Source: CAWHPS01 sp963831235
GTDB taxonomy: Bacteria > Fibrobacterota > OXYB2-FULL-49-7 > JAEUSG01
Length of the DNA stretch: 64,000 nucleotides
Reading direction: 5' to 3'
Assembly (NCBI GenBank): GCA_963831235.1
Contig: CAWHPS010000027.1
Location: 1 to 64,000, forward strand
Part shown: positions 63,131 to 64,000 of the stretch, in pieces
How positions within the stretch are numbered: position 1 is the stretch's first letter
Layout of the letters: each line of letters begins with the position of its first letter
The notes under the pieces: model-generated
Seen by the model: only the letters and a program-made list of their open reading frames with translations
Databases searched by the model: none
Told to the model about the DNA's origin: nothing
Made by a program: the position numbers and the translations under genes

Positions 63131-64000
63131 ATGAAGGTTATTCAAAGGCGAGGAGATCTGATTTGCACACAGAAAGCAATTAAAAATGGAAAACTTACGA
63201 TAGGCTTCATAGGCGGGTCCATTACTGATGGGCGGACAAACTGGAACTGGCCGGACCCGGTATGTTCATGGTTTTATGAGACATTTCCCAATACCAAGTT
63301 CTTTATAGAGAATGCGGCCATAGGCGGAACCGGAAGCGATCTGGCTACCATGCGGGTTGAAAAGGAGATTATCAATCGTGAATGTGATTTGGTTTTTGTT
63401 GAATATGCTGTTAATGACTGGGGGTTTGAGACCGAATACCGGATGAAAACACGTGAGGGGCTTTTGCGTAAGCTGTTGCAAAAAGAGCAACGAGATATTG
63501 TTCTGGTTTACACTTATGGCCAGTACATGTATCCATTTATGATAAAAAACCAAATGCCACCAAGCATTTCCGAGTTTGAAGAAATAGCATGTCATTACAA
63601 TTTAAGTTCTGTCTGGATGTCACTTCACGCCTTAAATCAGGTGAAGCAGGGAAAGCTCAAGTTTGAAGAATGGCTCCCAGACAACCTCCATCCCCAGTAT
63701 AGGGGCAGCCTGGTCTATGCCGAAAGCGTAATTACCTTTTTAAAAAAAGCCCTTATAGGAAAACCTACAAACAACAAAACCCCTTTTGGCAAAAAGCTTC
63801 CTAAATCATTAAATGAAAATAACTGGCAAGGGCTTTATCTTAAGCCCTTTTCAGAAATCAAACGTACCGGTTACTGGCTTGTAAAAAGATGGAACAAGCT
63901 GGCCTTTATTGATCAAACCTTGTGGACAACCGCAATCGGGGCCAAACTTTCATTTGGTTTTGAAGGCAGGGGATTGATTTTAGGCTTTGATTTCGGCAAA
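63131..64000 (+). CDS. SGNH/GDSL-type hydrolase, cut by window end
   Basis: An open frame of 290 codons from ATG 63131 (GGAGGG 10 bases upstream) runs off the window. Block I reads IGFIGGSITDG (GDSL-like), block III AAIGGTGSDLATMRVEKEI, VEYAVNDWG supplies the block with Asn, and LPDNLHPQYRG supplies the DxxHP catalytic pair. No signal peptide is visible. These esterases often remove acetyl groups from polysaccharides. The C-terminal half after ~residue 205 (LKPFSEIKRTGYWLVKR...) looks like an added beta domain, and its full length cannot be seen. Confidence 0.85.
   Translation, partial: MKVIQRRGDLICTQKAIKNGKLTIGFIGGSITDGRTNWNWPDPVCSWFYETFPNTKFFIENAAIGGTGSDLATMRVEKEIINRECDLVFVEYAVNDWGFETEYRMKTREGLLRKLLQKEQRDIVLVYTYGQYMYPFMIKNQMPPSISEFEEIACHYNLSSVWMSLHALNQVKQGKLKFEEWLPDNLHPQYRGSLVYAESVITFLKKALIGKPTNNKTPFGKKLPKSLNENNWQGLYLKPFSEIKRTGYWLVKRWNKLAFIDQTLWTTAIGAKLSFGFEGRGLILGFDFGK

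Overview
The window looks like a Gram-negative, anaerobic or fermentative, polysaccharide-degrading bacterium of the FCB group, perhaps Fibrobacterota. This is inference. The signs are outer-membrane machinery (TamA/TamB-like pair, a full Tol-Pal operon, an LpoB-like lipoprotein), secreted carbohydrate-active proteins (GH44, a rhamnogalacturonan-lyase-like protein, two CBM9-like proteins) ending in a YPNPFNP-type C-terminal sorting domain, and fermentation genes (glycyl radical enzyme, IcmF, a Ptb-Buk fusion). No rRNA, tRNA or CRISPR array was seen.

Layout. 1-500: toxin-antitoxin-like pair. 522-6922: histidine-kinase remnant and tamBA. 7.2-21.1 kb: an accessory catabolic locus, by eye richer in G+C. 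On the minus strand it has a glycyl radical enzyme, its activase, an aldehyde dehydrogenase and an IclR regulator. Divergently it has an Fe-alcohol dehydrogenase, a cytoplasmic beta-propeller, a mutarotase-fold protein, an M24 protein, an SDR, a two-subunit transketolase, a second SDR and then an AraC regulator. A strong sigma-70 promoter with a 10-bp palindrome sits between the divergent arms. 21-31 kb: PAP2 phosphatase, PAS kinase, outer-membrane and LpoB-type lipoproteins, cardiolipin synthase plus EEP hydrolase, and an ABC permease pseudogene. 31-42 kb: secreted polysaccharide proteins, a PTS enzyme I-like gene, a STAS protein, a candidate structured RNA and a dense palindromic repeat region. 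42.07-44.64 kb: an intact insertion sequence with 16-bp ends and an 8-bp target duplication, inserted 55 bp upstream of tolQ. 44.7-49.2 kb: tolQ-tolR-tolA-tolB-pal-cpoB. 49-56 kb: GH44, a Fic protein and a three-gene DUF262 / AAA-ATPase / unknown cassette that resembles a defence system. 56-63 kb: Ptb-Buk fusion, an unknown protein, and fused isobutyryl-CoA mutase. 63.1 kb to the end: an SGNH hydrolase cut by the window.

Two features run across the window. First, several intergenic regions carry close matches to sigma-54 (-24/-12) promoters on the correct strand, including matched copies before the two CBM9 paralogues. Second, six genes (glycyl radical enzyme, SDR, COG3014-like, ABC permease, enzyme I, tolQ) are each broken by a single-base frameshift. 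This suggests consensus indels in a draft or metagenomic assembly, although the enzyme I break lies exactly on an A-AAA-AAC slippery heptamer. All functional assignments come from reading motifs by eye; no database search was run.
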